Assembly (NCBI RefSeq): GCF_001949145.1
Contig: NW_019091401.1
Location: 535,866-599,865 of the forward strand
Length of the DNA: 64,000 bases
Source: Acanthaster planci
Taxonomy: Eukaryota > Echinodermata > Asteroidea > Valvatida > Acanthasteridae
Direction: 5' to 3'
The notes beneath the pieces are model-generated. The model was not told the origin of the DNA and did no database searches. It was given only the letters and a program-made list of their open reading frames with translations. A program made the position numbers and the translations under genes. Below, in pieces: positions 34,027-44,697 of the stretch (the first letter of the stretch is position 1; each line of letters begins with the position of its first letter).

Positions 34027-37000
34027 AAATTCAGTTTCCTTTCGACCGTATGGCCCTTATACAAAATACATTTTATACATCTAAACTTCTAAACTCCTTA
34101 CGTGAGCAACCACTTCGTGGCTATGGCGTACCGAAGTGACTACGTCATTGTGTAACTATGTAAAAAGGCCTTAGTGCAGAACCAACGCGTGAACCAACAC
34201 GCGTGCGAGCTCTATTCGCTTTTACAGCACTTCCTGGTTCCAATTGACATCACATTCGTTACTCTTTTTTGTTGCATTCACGGTGTATAAGTTTCTACTA
34301 TTCACTGGTTTTTGTTCTTCCCAAGCACAAACCCAGAGTTTGATTTCTTTTATAATAGTTCTTACAAGTGAGAAAATGGATGGTGATTTAAAAAAATGTT
34401 GGTATGATTTCGTGGTAGGGTCGAGTTCGCATTGAGGACGGACTACGGAAAGTGGACACAGTATACGTCGATCAGGCTCAAGGTGAAATTATCACAGTAT
34501 TCACATTTCTTTTAATTTTTGAAAAAGAAGTTTAGCCTGATCAGCAACAATGAAATCCATACGCATTTTGCACCAAATAGCTATCGGCATAAGGGCTTTA
34601 GTTCCTTTTTTAGGAATTTTTTAAGGTTTTTTTTTTTTAAGAGAAAGCAACAAGCATAGGACCATAGCTGAACACTGAGGGTCTTTATTTCTTATTAAAG
34701 AAATTACACAAGTCATCAGTGCCGCTCAAGCATCAATACCTGTGGTTGTCTCCAACAGGGCATTGTAAAAGGCGTCATTTAGGGTCTTCCATGTCTCCCA
34801 GTCAATGAACCATACTAAATGGTCAAAAATACTCAAAGGGTGTGCTTTTTCAAATCCAATGAGACATTTTTCTGTTCTGTGTCTTTTTTACACAAAAAGA
34901 AACATTTCACACCTCTAAAACATTCCCATGGTTTATCATTATGCTTATGCATGTAGCTTCTTGAACATCATACAAAGTGACAGATATTTATTTAAACCCT
35001 GACAGGTACAAGTTTGAATAACGTGATGCAGTACAACATAGAGAAGAAAATGTTGGTGAATTCAGGGATTTCGAGTATCAGATGGAAAGGTAAGGCTGAA
35101 ATTTTGGTAAAGGCTTAGTTAATACTGAATGTGCACTCGAATGCAAGTTCTTATTATCATCTGAGGTATGAAATAGGTTACCGGCATATAGTAACAATCG
35201 CTTTCACATAGAGAGCTCTAAAATTTGACAAGAAATCCTTGTTCTTTTGAAGAGTATCAACTCAAGGCCCCTAAAGGCGGGTCTAATATACACCAGCATC
35301 AGGCATAGTTACGTCCCCTTTAGTTTCAGTTTTCAGTTTCTCATGTTAATATATTGCGCGTTCCTGTGCCGCTTCTGTGTTTCATTTTGTAACAGTTCAT
35401 CAAAACAAAAGGCAGTCCTTTGTTGTCACAAAACGTCTTCAGTATAAAAGAGACCATGTGCAACGTATTATTATCATTTCACATTGGAGTCTCTATAATT
35501 CGGAATAATACACCCTGTAAAACTGTTTTCATGCTGTGGTAGTTTTGGTTTCTATGTTTGTATTGCTTTGTGCTCGGCCATTGATACAGAAATTGTGCTA
35601 CAGGGAAAATTATGTCATGAAGTGTAAGGGTTACATCGAGAAATTTTCCTATGACTTGTAATCTCCGTTCAGGCGGCCATGTTCCTGTGGATGGTATAAC
35701 ACAGAGATCTAAGATCCTTGAAGTATCGTCTACCGTACGGGCGATTCTATTCTCCCTGACGTCGATCGGCGCTGTCTTGGCGTTAGGCTTCCTCTTCATT
35801 AATGTCAAATACAAATACAGAAGGTAATACGAACCGAGGTTCTGACTTTATTATGCCTTAAGGGGTTTGGGGTTGGCTAAGGAGTTTGAACGTGTTTTAA
35901 CTAATTCAAGATTGTTGCCATTTGAGAGGTGGTGACTTTCGCAAATGCAACATCAAAAGCAAAGAAAAATAGTTAGATGGATGTATAGAACCAGTCTTGC
36001 TTGAAACAGGCCTATGTACGACAATCTGTACAGGGATAGACCAAAACGTGGAGTCTTAAGCTAATGCCCAATGGCATATGATCACTGTGGCCCGATTTGT
36101 TTTAAGGTTCTAAACATACGGATGCCAATTTAATTACAAAGAAAATCCCATGATGATAGGCTCAAATTTTGTTACAGTGCCCTCCGCTGCGAGTAAGGTG
36201 CGTCTCTGCGTCTTCAAGTAATAGAACTGTTTTCCAGTTTAAACTCCTGATATTTCTCTTGTTTTTAAATTCCAGGGCCATCAAGATGTCGAGTCCTTCG
36301 CTTGGTAATCTGACTGTGGTTGGTTGTTTACTTCTTTACGCCTCTGTCTTTGCCACAGGCTGGGACAAGACGAATTTGTCTGATACGGCTATCGTCGTCA
36401 AGTGTCATGTGAGTAATAAAGTAAAGAGGGATGTAGTCACACCAGAAAAATTACCGAATCTCGTTGAAATTCACTGAATCATCAGCCAATCCTGACCTGT
36501 TTTAAACCTCTGATTTCCAAATATTTCAAGACGATTTAAAATGAAAACCATGCCGAAGTTAGAGTGGAACCAGTACGAAAAATAACCATCTCCAGTGGGA
36601 ATTCGAGTGAAATTTCAATCTGTTGGAGTGAGAAAATTTGTTTCAAGTTCGTCTGGTCCGTATTTTCCGTCAGAGGGAGAGAATTGTCACTCCTTCGAAT
36701 TGCGAATAATGTCATATGGAATTGCCCCCGACCTCGATCTCACGTTCACGTTCTGACATATTTTTAATGGACATATGACATATTTTTAATGGAAAACTTG
36801 CACATGCTACAAGTTATATATGTGTAGATTCCATAGAACTTTGTAATTTAGATGATGTCGTCTTATTCATTCACAATCCCCCCGTCAGTCCGAATGAGAC
36901 TGGAAACCTTCTTTGGATCTACAACAATTGTTTTTATTTTTCAGCTGGAGAGGATTCTGATTTCCCTAGGGCTGTCATTTGCATTCGGTTCCATCTTCAT

Positions 37001-37968
37001 GAAGACGTACCGCATACACGCCATATTCAGTCGTGCAGTGAAGAAGTTCAAACAAATTGTGAGTAATGTTTGGGAAAAAGCGATTTTGATCTAATAGGCA
37101 TACAAATTTGTCTCCAAACACAATTATAATCTTTCTCAGTAAGATATTCGGCTTAGCCTATGATGAAGGGAAGGGCACGGTCTCCCTCATCATCGACTTT
37201 TCTGGCCTTATTTTGGCCCATCTCAGAACCTGGGTTGGCGGGAAAATTCTACATTTTTGGCTGACCCATCTGGGAAAAATGCGTGCTCTGCAAGAACAAT
37301 ATGTTTGAGTTTCACAAAATTGGTGTCAAAATGACTTCAAAAATGTTACTGAAGAAAATTCTAAAGGCTCAACTCCTGAATAAATACACTGCGGCGATAT
37401 CAAGACAAATGTTGAAGGGACAGATCCGTCCCCCCCCCGCCTCTTTTGGGGTTAAAGCTTCAGCTTTCAAAAGAAATGTATGATGACAGTGCATGGTTTT
37501 GAAAATCAGCAAATGCGAGGCCATTGTTTTGATTATTTTCAATTTAGGTAACAAAATGTCGTTTGTTTACTTTTTCTACCTGTCGCATTTACCCGCAGGA
37601 TTTACCGGACTGGAAGCTCATTTGTGGTGTTTTCATAGTTGTGCTTGTGGATTGCATCATCTTTGCCGTGTGGATTGTCGTGGATACGACTACAGTTACC
37701 AGTCGATACCTTGAGCCCCAGGTAGGTGTACATGGGACATCCCTGGATATCATAGCCACTTTTTGGCTGCCAATTGTCATCCTTGACGGAGGAGTTAATT
37801 CGCCGAAGTCCACATCCCAATAAATGTTCTACCAACAAAATGAGCGCCCCCATAAAACATGGCTCTTTTTGACCGACGAGGGGGGTGCTGCTGCTCAGAA
37901 CAGACAGCCTTCTAAAGCCCCAATGTTATTATTTACTTTGCTTTGTCCATGCAATCCTCGCCTTACAG

Positions 37969-38145
37969 CTTGATGCAACCGAGCCCGAGAAGGAGATTTT
38001 CGACGTTCCTGTGATAAGGTTTGCAGCAGTGAGAATGCTCAGTACTTTACTATCGCCCTCTACGGCGTGAAAGGAGTGCTGTTGACCTTCGGTATTTTCT
38101 TGGCCTGGGAGACAAGAAACATTGCCGTGTCTCAGCTCAATGACA
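37969..38145 (+). pseudogene. Copy 2 exon 14 with a one-base deletion
   Basis: 177 bases against 178 in copies 1 and 3. The other copies read AAGGTATTGCAGC where this reads AAGGTTTGCAGC (38016-38027). The shift turns RYCSS into RFAAV and runs into a stop near 38070. Everything else in the exon is almost identical to the paralogues. Confidence 0.85.
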
Positions 38146-39106
38146 GTAAGAACGCAGAATTGAGAACACTTCTGGTCAGTCCTGCGTATTTTCTATTTAG
38201 GTCAATAGTTATTGGACCCTCAAATTGCAAAGCAATGGATTAATGCACAATATATGCGTATCATTTACACAGACGTTTTGGTTTTACTCATTGATCACTA
38301 AAGACACCACGTTCCTGTTTTGATGGTAGGTAAATACATCGCTGCGTCAGTGTATGTCGTTGCTGTGACCTTAACGCTGACAGTCCCAGCAACGACCGTA
38401 CTTCAGGATGACGTCAATATAGCGTATCTTGTTCCCGGACTCGCAACTGCCATAGTCAATACAACAGTGCTGGGCCTGAATTTCATTCCAAAGGTAAAGA
38501 GTGTTGCCAATTCCATACCCAATCAAACACGATAACATGTAACCAATGAATACTGTTTCAACACCTTTTTAAAACTACAGTCTGATTCCTTGACTTTGCA
38601 AGGATTGATAGAAGCTGGAGTTGATTCTATAGACTAAGGAGAGGTCATTTTGCGATAATTTCACACTTACGAGCCTATCACATCACGCGCTCTTAAATTA
38701 TTAAAAGGCCAGAAGAATTAAGGTGTATGAAAAAACCTATGACCCCGAGTGCAACCGATAGAGGGTGCAATTTTCTTAGCAACGAACGCTCCTCAGGTAG
38801 GAAAAGCACTTCGCTGGTTCACAAACGACTATGAAATGCAGGTGTGGCGGTTGCGTATAGAAACCAACAAAAATGAATACTCCCAACCAACAGGGCTCTT
38901 TTTCAATCGATAAAGGGATGCTTTTGCTCAAGGCAGATTGATCGCAGAAGGATTTCACAGTATCGTATGCGAAAAAGCATGGTGCAATGTAACAACGCAA
39001 TAAATGGCTTCTTATTCTGAGCCACACAAGCTGATTAGAATTTCCTCAACTACTTCAGAAGTTATCATTTTGATGTTAAAGTGTTGTATTTCATTACCCT
39101 CTTTAG

Positions 39107-39235
39107 GTTTACCTCCTTGTAACGGCTGACGAGAAGACTATCAGTTTAAGTATGATGCAATCCACGGCTGCACACACTCGTCATTCTCTGGACAAGAAAA
39201 AGGTCAATAAGGACTTGCGAGACATTCTGAAACAG
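39107..39235 (+). CDS. Copy 2 exon 16 with an in-frame deletion
   Basis: 43 codons instead of 50. After SLSMMQ the MRYNGSL segment is missing, and STAAHTRHSLDKKK follows. The frame and both splice sites are kept. The tail Cys of the other copies is replaced (HTRHS for HTCPS/HTCQS). Confidence 0.75.
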
Positions 39236-39971
39236 GTATGATATTAAACATCATTTTAAGTTCGTCTCAGATTTTTAACCAACTTCAGCATTTTTTTTAT
39301 TATGAAATCTCTCAAGAAACACAAACACCAAACTCTGCAGCCACAGTGAACTATCGGTATTCGATCTTCTGAAATGCATTATTATGAACACTTCGCTGGA
39401 CTGAATTTTTTCTTCACGATCCTAACAAGGCTTGTTATGCTAAAGTCTGAGTCTAATTTACTTCACCGAACTAACCGATGATATTCCGAATTATTCAAGG
39501 AGATTATAAAGAAGCGGTGTTTCTCTTTTTAATTTTTTTTAATACAGAAGAGAGAGAAGCTGCTGCTGTTGGCCGCAGATATTCCAACTGTAGACTCTGC
39601 AGATAACATTTAAATGCAGTTCAGGAGATCAAGCTGTGATTGGTCTGCGTGTGCACTTTCTCGGCATATCAAACTCTTTCTAAATAATTTTCGTGTTGTG
39701 GTAAAAGGCATTTTTGAGTACTTAAACTATGTATATATCTTCATTAATTGCTATTAAAATCTGGTCTAAGAGCACGTTATGCGTTTCTTTGTGCAAGTTC
39801 ACGGTGGAGAGTGCCACTAGTATACTTCGTAGTTGCCACCACAAAAGGTACAACAGCACAAAGTAATTGGGGTCAACAGGATCTGCACGCCCTTGTAAGG
39901 GAAAGATGGAGCTCGTAGTGGCGTCAGCCTTCCGATGACGGGGAGGAAGGGGGGTTGAGGGTACTCCCCAG

Positions 39972-40806
39972 CCGGGTTGTAGAATCGAGTTACTTGACTT
40001 GGACTCGAGTCGGACTCTAGTTGCTATTTTTGCGACTTGTGACTTGACTTGGACTTGCACATTATGACTTGTTACCAACACAAGTCGGAAAACTTGTCTG
40101 CCCAAGGCCATTTCTTAATCACTTGGCTGTGGCTAGTCTTGCACCTTTGTTCAGCAGTGCTTACGTTTTTCATTTGCTTCTGCAACTTTCCGGAAGAGCC
40201 AATCAGCAGCTTCGTTTGAGCCTTGTAACAAATATTCATATACATTCATGACGGCACTCAGCCTAGAATTGAAAACAAAAATGGCGTCCTGATCTCGAAT
40301 TCCGAAACCTTCCGCGTAAAATGCCGCGTTTATGTGGTTGTAACATGCCGCCCTCAAGAAACGCCAATAGATTATTTTTATGACAACTACCCATATTCAG
40401 ATATTTGTTGAGCATTCATCCCAGAAAGGTCCAGTTTGGGTGAGAAATTTGCCAAATGTGCAGTACTAAAGCGAGCGGAGACATCATACATCATGACGGT
40501 GACCGTACCGTGTTCGACAATTTCAATGTGCGACCATATGCAACATGGAAAACATTGAAAATGGCTACTCGGCTCTTGCCCCAGACTAGCTGCAGCAGGA
40601 TATTTTCGAGTGTTTAACTCAAAGCGTTTAAAAGAGGTTATATATGACATTGGTTGATGTTTCAGTTTGAAAACGTCGTTTGTATGGTGTGCTCTGACCA
40701 AATATACTTGTGACTTGACTTGACCTGTGATCAAATGACTTGTGACTTGACTTATTACTGGACCAAATGACTTTTGAATTGGCTTAGACTTATACTAAAG
40801 GACTTG
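39972..40806. mobile_element. hAT-like non-autonomous insertion with 8-base target duplication
   Basis: CTCCCCAG at 39964-39971 and again at 40807-40814 flanks the block. The matching places after copies 1 and 3 are uninterrupted (GTACTCCCCATTAC near 26270, GTACTCTCAGTAT near 55850). Both sub-terminal regions are packed with GACTTG/TGACTTGACTTG repeats. The left end CCGGGTTGTAGAA resembles hAT termini (CAGGGTTGTA). I see no good terminal inverted repeat and no transposase, so the class is inferred from the 8-base duplication. Confidence 0.7.
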
Positions 40807-42818
40807 CTCCCCAGTAACTTATAAAACTGCCCTTAGTACATTCAAAGAGCAAAGCAAATCAAATTACTCACAATGCCGTAACTAAGTGCACAGGTTGAGT
40901 TTTCATTTTCTTCTTTGTCAGATGGTGCAACTCTTTTTCCAAGGTTTCTTCTCTCTTACCTCACGAAACACGGAAAATGCTGACTAAAGTACCACTCAAG
41001 GTTCAGCCTTGGGCACTGACTAGCGTTAATGCGCAGGCATTGATACGTCACAGTAGTTCCACACATAAAGTTATGTATTAAACTACGAATTTTCCATAAC
41101 GTGTTGGGTAGCCGTGGCTTAATGGTGTCGAATTTCAGAAATATATCTTCGATACAAAACACACCTTATTTAGAATAACACGTATGAATATCACCTCACT
41201 CTAGTGCTTGACTTGAAGGGAAAATATTTGCCCAAAACTGACCTCTCAATTTTGAAAATCTGGGATACATGACCACCAACGCAACTCGGTGTTCTCCTAC
41301 GCAGATGAAAAGTTATGAAATTACATTTAAAAATAAGCAGACCGAACAAAATAATGTCTGTAGTTTACAGTTTCTAAGGAAATAAAATGTCAGGAATAAT
41401 CTGCATTTATAACAGATTTTGAAGTCTATTTTGTTGAAAAGAAACTGGGTTAGGTCAGCTCGACTGAATTTACTGCAGGTGAATCAACGAAAGTTCTTCA
41501 TATTTTTAAGGTCCCGTTTAGTCGACATCCATCATGGATTGCGTTTTCTCAAGACAAAAATGTGCAGAGTTATACACGTAGTCAATTCTTTCGATCAGTA
41601 TTTGACCCAAAAATGGCTAAAAAGTTTTTTGAGAAAACGTGTTGTTTGTAGCTTGAACCTCAATAAAGTTCAGATGACATGTAGCCTAACAAGCTCATTT
41701 GTATATGGTGTTGAGTATTGTCTGGTTGTGGTAACGTTTGCTAGGAGAAATGCAGAGTGGTTGACGATGTGCAAAACAGGGGAGGAAAACTGGTCTACAG
41801 CTTTAACTTCCCTGAATTTAAACACGGCACATTCAGCTTGGTGATACTTTCTCTTTCATCTTATTTTGTTTTAGGCGATCAAAAGATACCTGTCTGACCC
41901 AGAAAACACAAGCAATCGAAATGGAATAGCTTTTGTTGTTCCCTCTTCATCACTGGTAAATTTCAAGACTCTAGAAGACCTAGTTTTGTTAATTGTTTCT
42001 ATTACTTCCAGATTTGTGGTACCAAAGCTGCATTCAGTTTACTATAGTGTACAGTTTGTTTAACAGTCTCTGACTTTATGTTACAAATGCATTGCGAAAA
42101 CAAACACAGAAAAAATTCATCTGTGCATATCAACATCTGTGGCCGACTCTATCCTAATTAAGCTTAACTTACCACTTTCATCATAAACTACGTCTTAATG
42201 TGATTATCCTTGAATGGAAGATAGCAACTGAGATTTTACATGACACAGAACGTTTTAGTGCAATCGAATTAATTCGTACAGCATACATTTCAGAAAATAA
42301 CGGGAGGGCGTCACAAGAGGGTGCTGCATGATTTATGGCAGGTGGTACCCGCGAACAAACATAGATGACAAACAGGGAATGGCTAATTAGGACACAGTTC
42401 TACCACTGTTCTACCACAGCCTCAAATTCTATCCCATACAACTCAGGATCCCTGCCAAGCTCATAACGCAGTTTTACTGGCCAGTGCTACGAGTGTAAAC
42501 TACATGGAGTTGTACAACATGAGCTCAACAAGCCATAAATTTTCTTCGCCTCATTTTACAAAATCATCATTTAAAAAAGATTTTCCCCTTGTGACATCTT
42601 TTGCTTCAAAACACTTTCAAAAGTTTCTGAAACTAATTAAATAAGAATGAATTTTTCTACAGGTTAAGTCGTAGTTAGCCTTGGGTAAAAACTGAAACTT
42701 TTTTGACAGGAAACGGGAGAAACTCAGACAATTTGGCGAACAGTGTAAAATCCACCTAATCACAGGCAGAAGACAACCAACAAAAGACACAGTACAATGA
42801 CAAAGCCTACTCAGTTGT

Positions 42819-43284
42819 AGTCATGGTTCCCTGCCTAAAGACTCCCCGGCGACTCTTGATAAAAAATCTTAGGTCAGGCATCACCCACGATGTGACGCAA
42901 GGGTCAGGGCTAACAAGTTGAGAGCCTGTGTGTTTTTGATTTCATTACAGTGGTGCCCCCTGTATGTGTGGGCATTTGCCAGTCGTCGTCAGGTCCTGAT
43001 TCTTCCTAGATTCTCCTCTTGGGAGATTACCGAGGAGACCATCGATTTCAGCGTAAAGTCAAATATTGTAGGATCAACATCTGCCACTAGGAGATGGGAG
43101 TTTACATTCAACAGCTTGCCAACCTACCCAGCCGGGAATAACCGTACATCATTTAAACGGTACCATCAGGACATGCCGAATATAGTGACAGGACGACTTG
43201 GGATGATTTCGGCTATTATCGGACCCTTCATTCCTATAGAGTAGTCAGAATCCTTGGATCTGATGTCCAGACTTACTCAGTTGT
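42819..43284. mobile_element. 466-base insertion with 11-base direct repeats upstream of copy 3
   Basis: TACTCAGTTGT occurs at 42808-42818 and 43274-43284. The paralogous site near 28250 runs CCTACAGCTGATCGAGGGC without the block. Inside is an open frame ending at 43244 whose main part follows a good acceptor (TTTCATTACAG, ending at 42950): WCPLYVWAFASRRQVL to IIGPFIPIE. I recognise no domain in it. It could be a fragment of a mobile element or a copied host exon. Confidence 0.6.
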
Positions 43285-44697
43285 CGCTGATCGAGGGCAC
43301 TCTCTATGAAACACCATGTCCTAAGGGCAATATTATGTTATGGCGCAGTAGTGAGGGGATACTACTCTTGGGTTGGAAATGATGTCAAAAAGATTGCACA
43401 TGTTTTCAGAGAAACACAACTTGAATGCTTGATGAAAATGATTTTAAAACGATTAGAGTCAGGAAATCTGGTCATCGTAACTTTTGAATCCTCTGCTTAA
43501 GCAGATTCAGGTAAACTAGTTTTCCCCACGCACCCAATGCAGACGCCATCAGCGATTCCTTTTTTTCATTATCACTATTTTTTGAAGGGAAATTCTACTC
43601 CAGCTCTTTGAGTTAAATACCTGCCAAAGCAAATTGCAACCTCTACTAAGACTACTGTACATCTTGATTACTACTTCTAAGAATCAGGTTCTTGACGTAA
43701 CTTGCCCTTAAATGTAATCAGCATTTATATATTTGCAACGAGGAAGAAGGTGACGCCAAACAAAATTACCTATTGTGATTGACACGAATGGTTCATAATT
43801 ATACTGAAATAACTGTGCATAGCCATTACCTTACGTTTCTGTGTCTAATGTTGAACACTGGGAAAGGCATGGAAGATGGTTCACCCAATTATAATGATGC
43901 AACGTCTTTCTATAGCAACACAAAGGGAACTGAGAATTTTCTATCGACTGAGATCTCGCTCTGCTTTTACCGGCATCATCGGCAAGTCAACTTCATTACC
44001 AATTTACATGTAGTTCCTCCTTCCCCAGTATTCGCTTTTGTTGTGCAGTATCCGTTTGGCAACACCCTAAAACTAATTTGTGAATGGAAAACTAAATTAA
44101 TTGGCGTCTCGTAGCGTTAGGGCGCGTCCAATATTGCGTGTGCTGTACAGGCTTTTGTTTGCAGTTTAGTACTAATTCAATTAATGTGAAAATAAAAAGG
44201 TATGCTGTGACCTTGCGGCGGGACAGCGAGCCAGGCGAGTTAAGGAAAAGAAAAAATCCAAATTTGAGGAAAGAACAGAAGAATTGTAGGGTCAACAAGC
44301 AAATCAATTCAAAGGAGCAATAGTGAAACCATTGTTTTGGAGATAATAAAAATCATACGGATAGGCTGGTCAGCAGTGCAGTGTACGCACATATAGAAAT
44401 TGCCTCTCCTCCCAAGAACCACGGATCTTATCTCGATCAGTGGTGCCAACGCTGGTCCATCCATTACGCAGGATCAGGGTTTAGTGGAACCAACTTCAGA
44501 TCGGCGCGAAACATACAGGCCCTTAGATTATAAGCTCTAGACTACATTTGCTGTAACGTCATGTTCATTGGTTTCTGACATTGGGCAGAGGATGAAGTAA
44601 TTGCTCATCTTATCACTAAAGCCAAAAACCCTTGACAGGATGAATATATGAAAGGATAACTTCCTTGTTCACGCTTCGTCATTGGCCACTTTCAACG

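Larger units (their letters stand above)
29829..39613 (+). pseudogene. GABA-B-like class C GPCR, tandem copy 2, frameshifted
   Basis: Same 17-exon layout as copy 1: 29829-30101, 30552-30692, 31336-31503, 32032-32139, 32361-32429, 32781-32981, 33526-33759, 34419-34482, 35006-35089, 35673-35823, 36276-36408, 36945-37058, 37599-37721, 37969-38145, 38330-38493, 39107-39235, 39548-39613. Ligand-binding domain and helices 1-4 are intact. Exon 14 lacks one base near 38020, so the frame shifts after VPVIR, loses the loop 2 Cys and helices 5-7, and stops near 38070. The exon 2 donor is GC (CAG|GCGAGT), a tolerated variant. Exon 16 lacks seven codons in frame. There are no other stops, so it is either a very recent pseudogene, a polymorphic null allele or a sequencing error. 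If read through it would give about 799 residues. An in-frame upstream ATG at 29784 exists, but the ATG at 29829 is conserved across copies and places the signal peptide at the N-terminus. Confidence 0.75.
39614..44697. other. Spacer between receptor copies 2 and 3
   Basis: This contains the copy 2 3' flank (shared with the other copies), an 835-base transposon-like insertion (39972-40806), the junction of two duplicated units near 41500-41600, the 5' part of the copy 3 unit, and a 466-base insertion (42819-43284). The open frames in it do not look like receptor or other known genes. Confidence 0.55.

Noticed and set aside
39722-40734. Minus-strand frames of 115-129 codons after copy 2
   Set aside because: They run across the border of the hAT-like insertion or consist of its repeats; no transposase motif is present.
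42918-43244. 108-codon frame as a stand-alone gene
   Set aside because: It lies entirely within an insertion bounded by direct repeats and matches no family I know; kept only as a finding.
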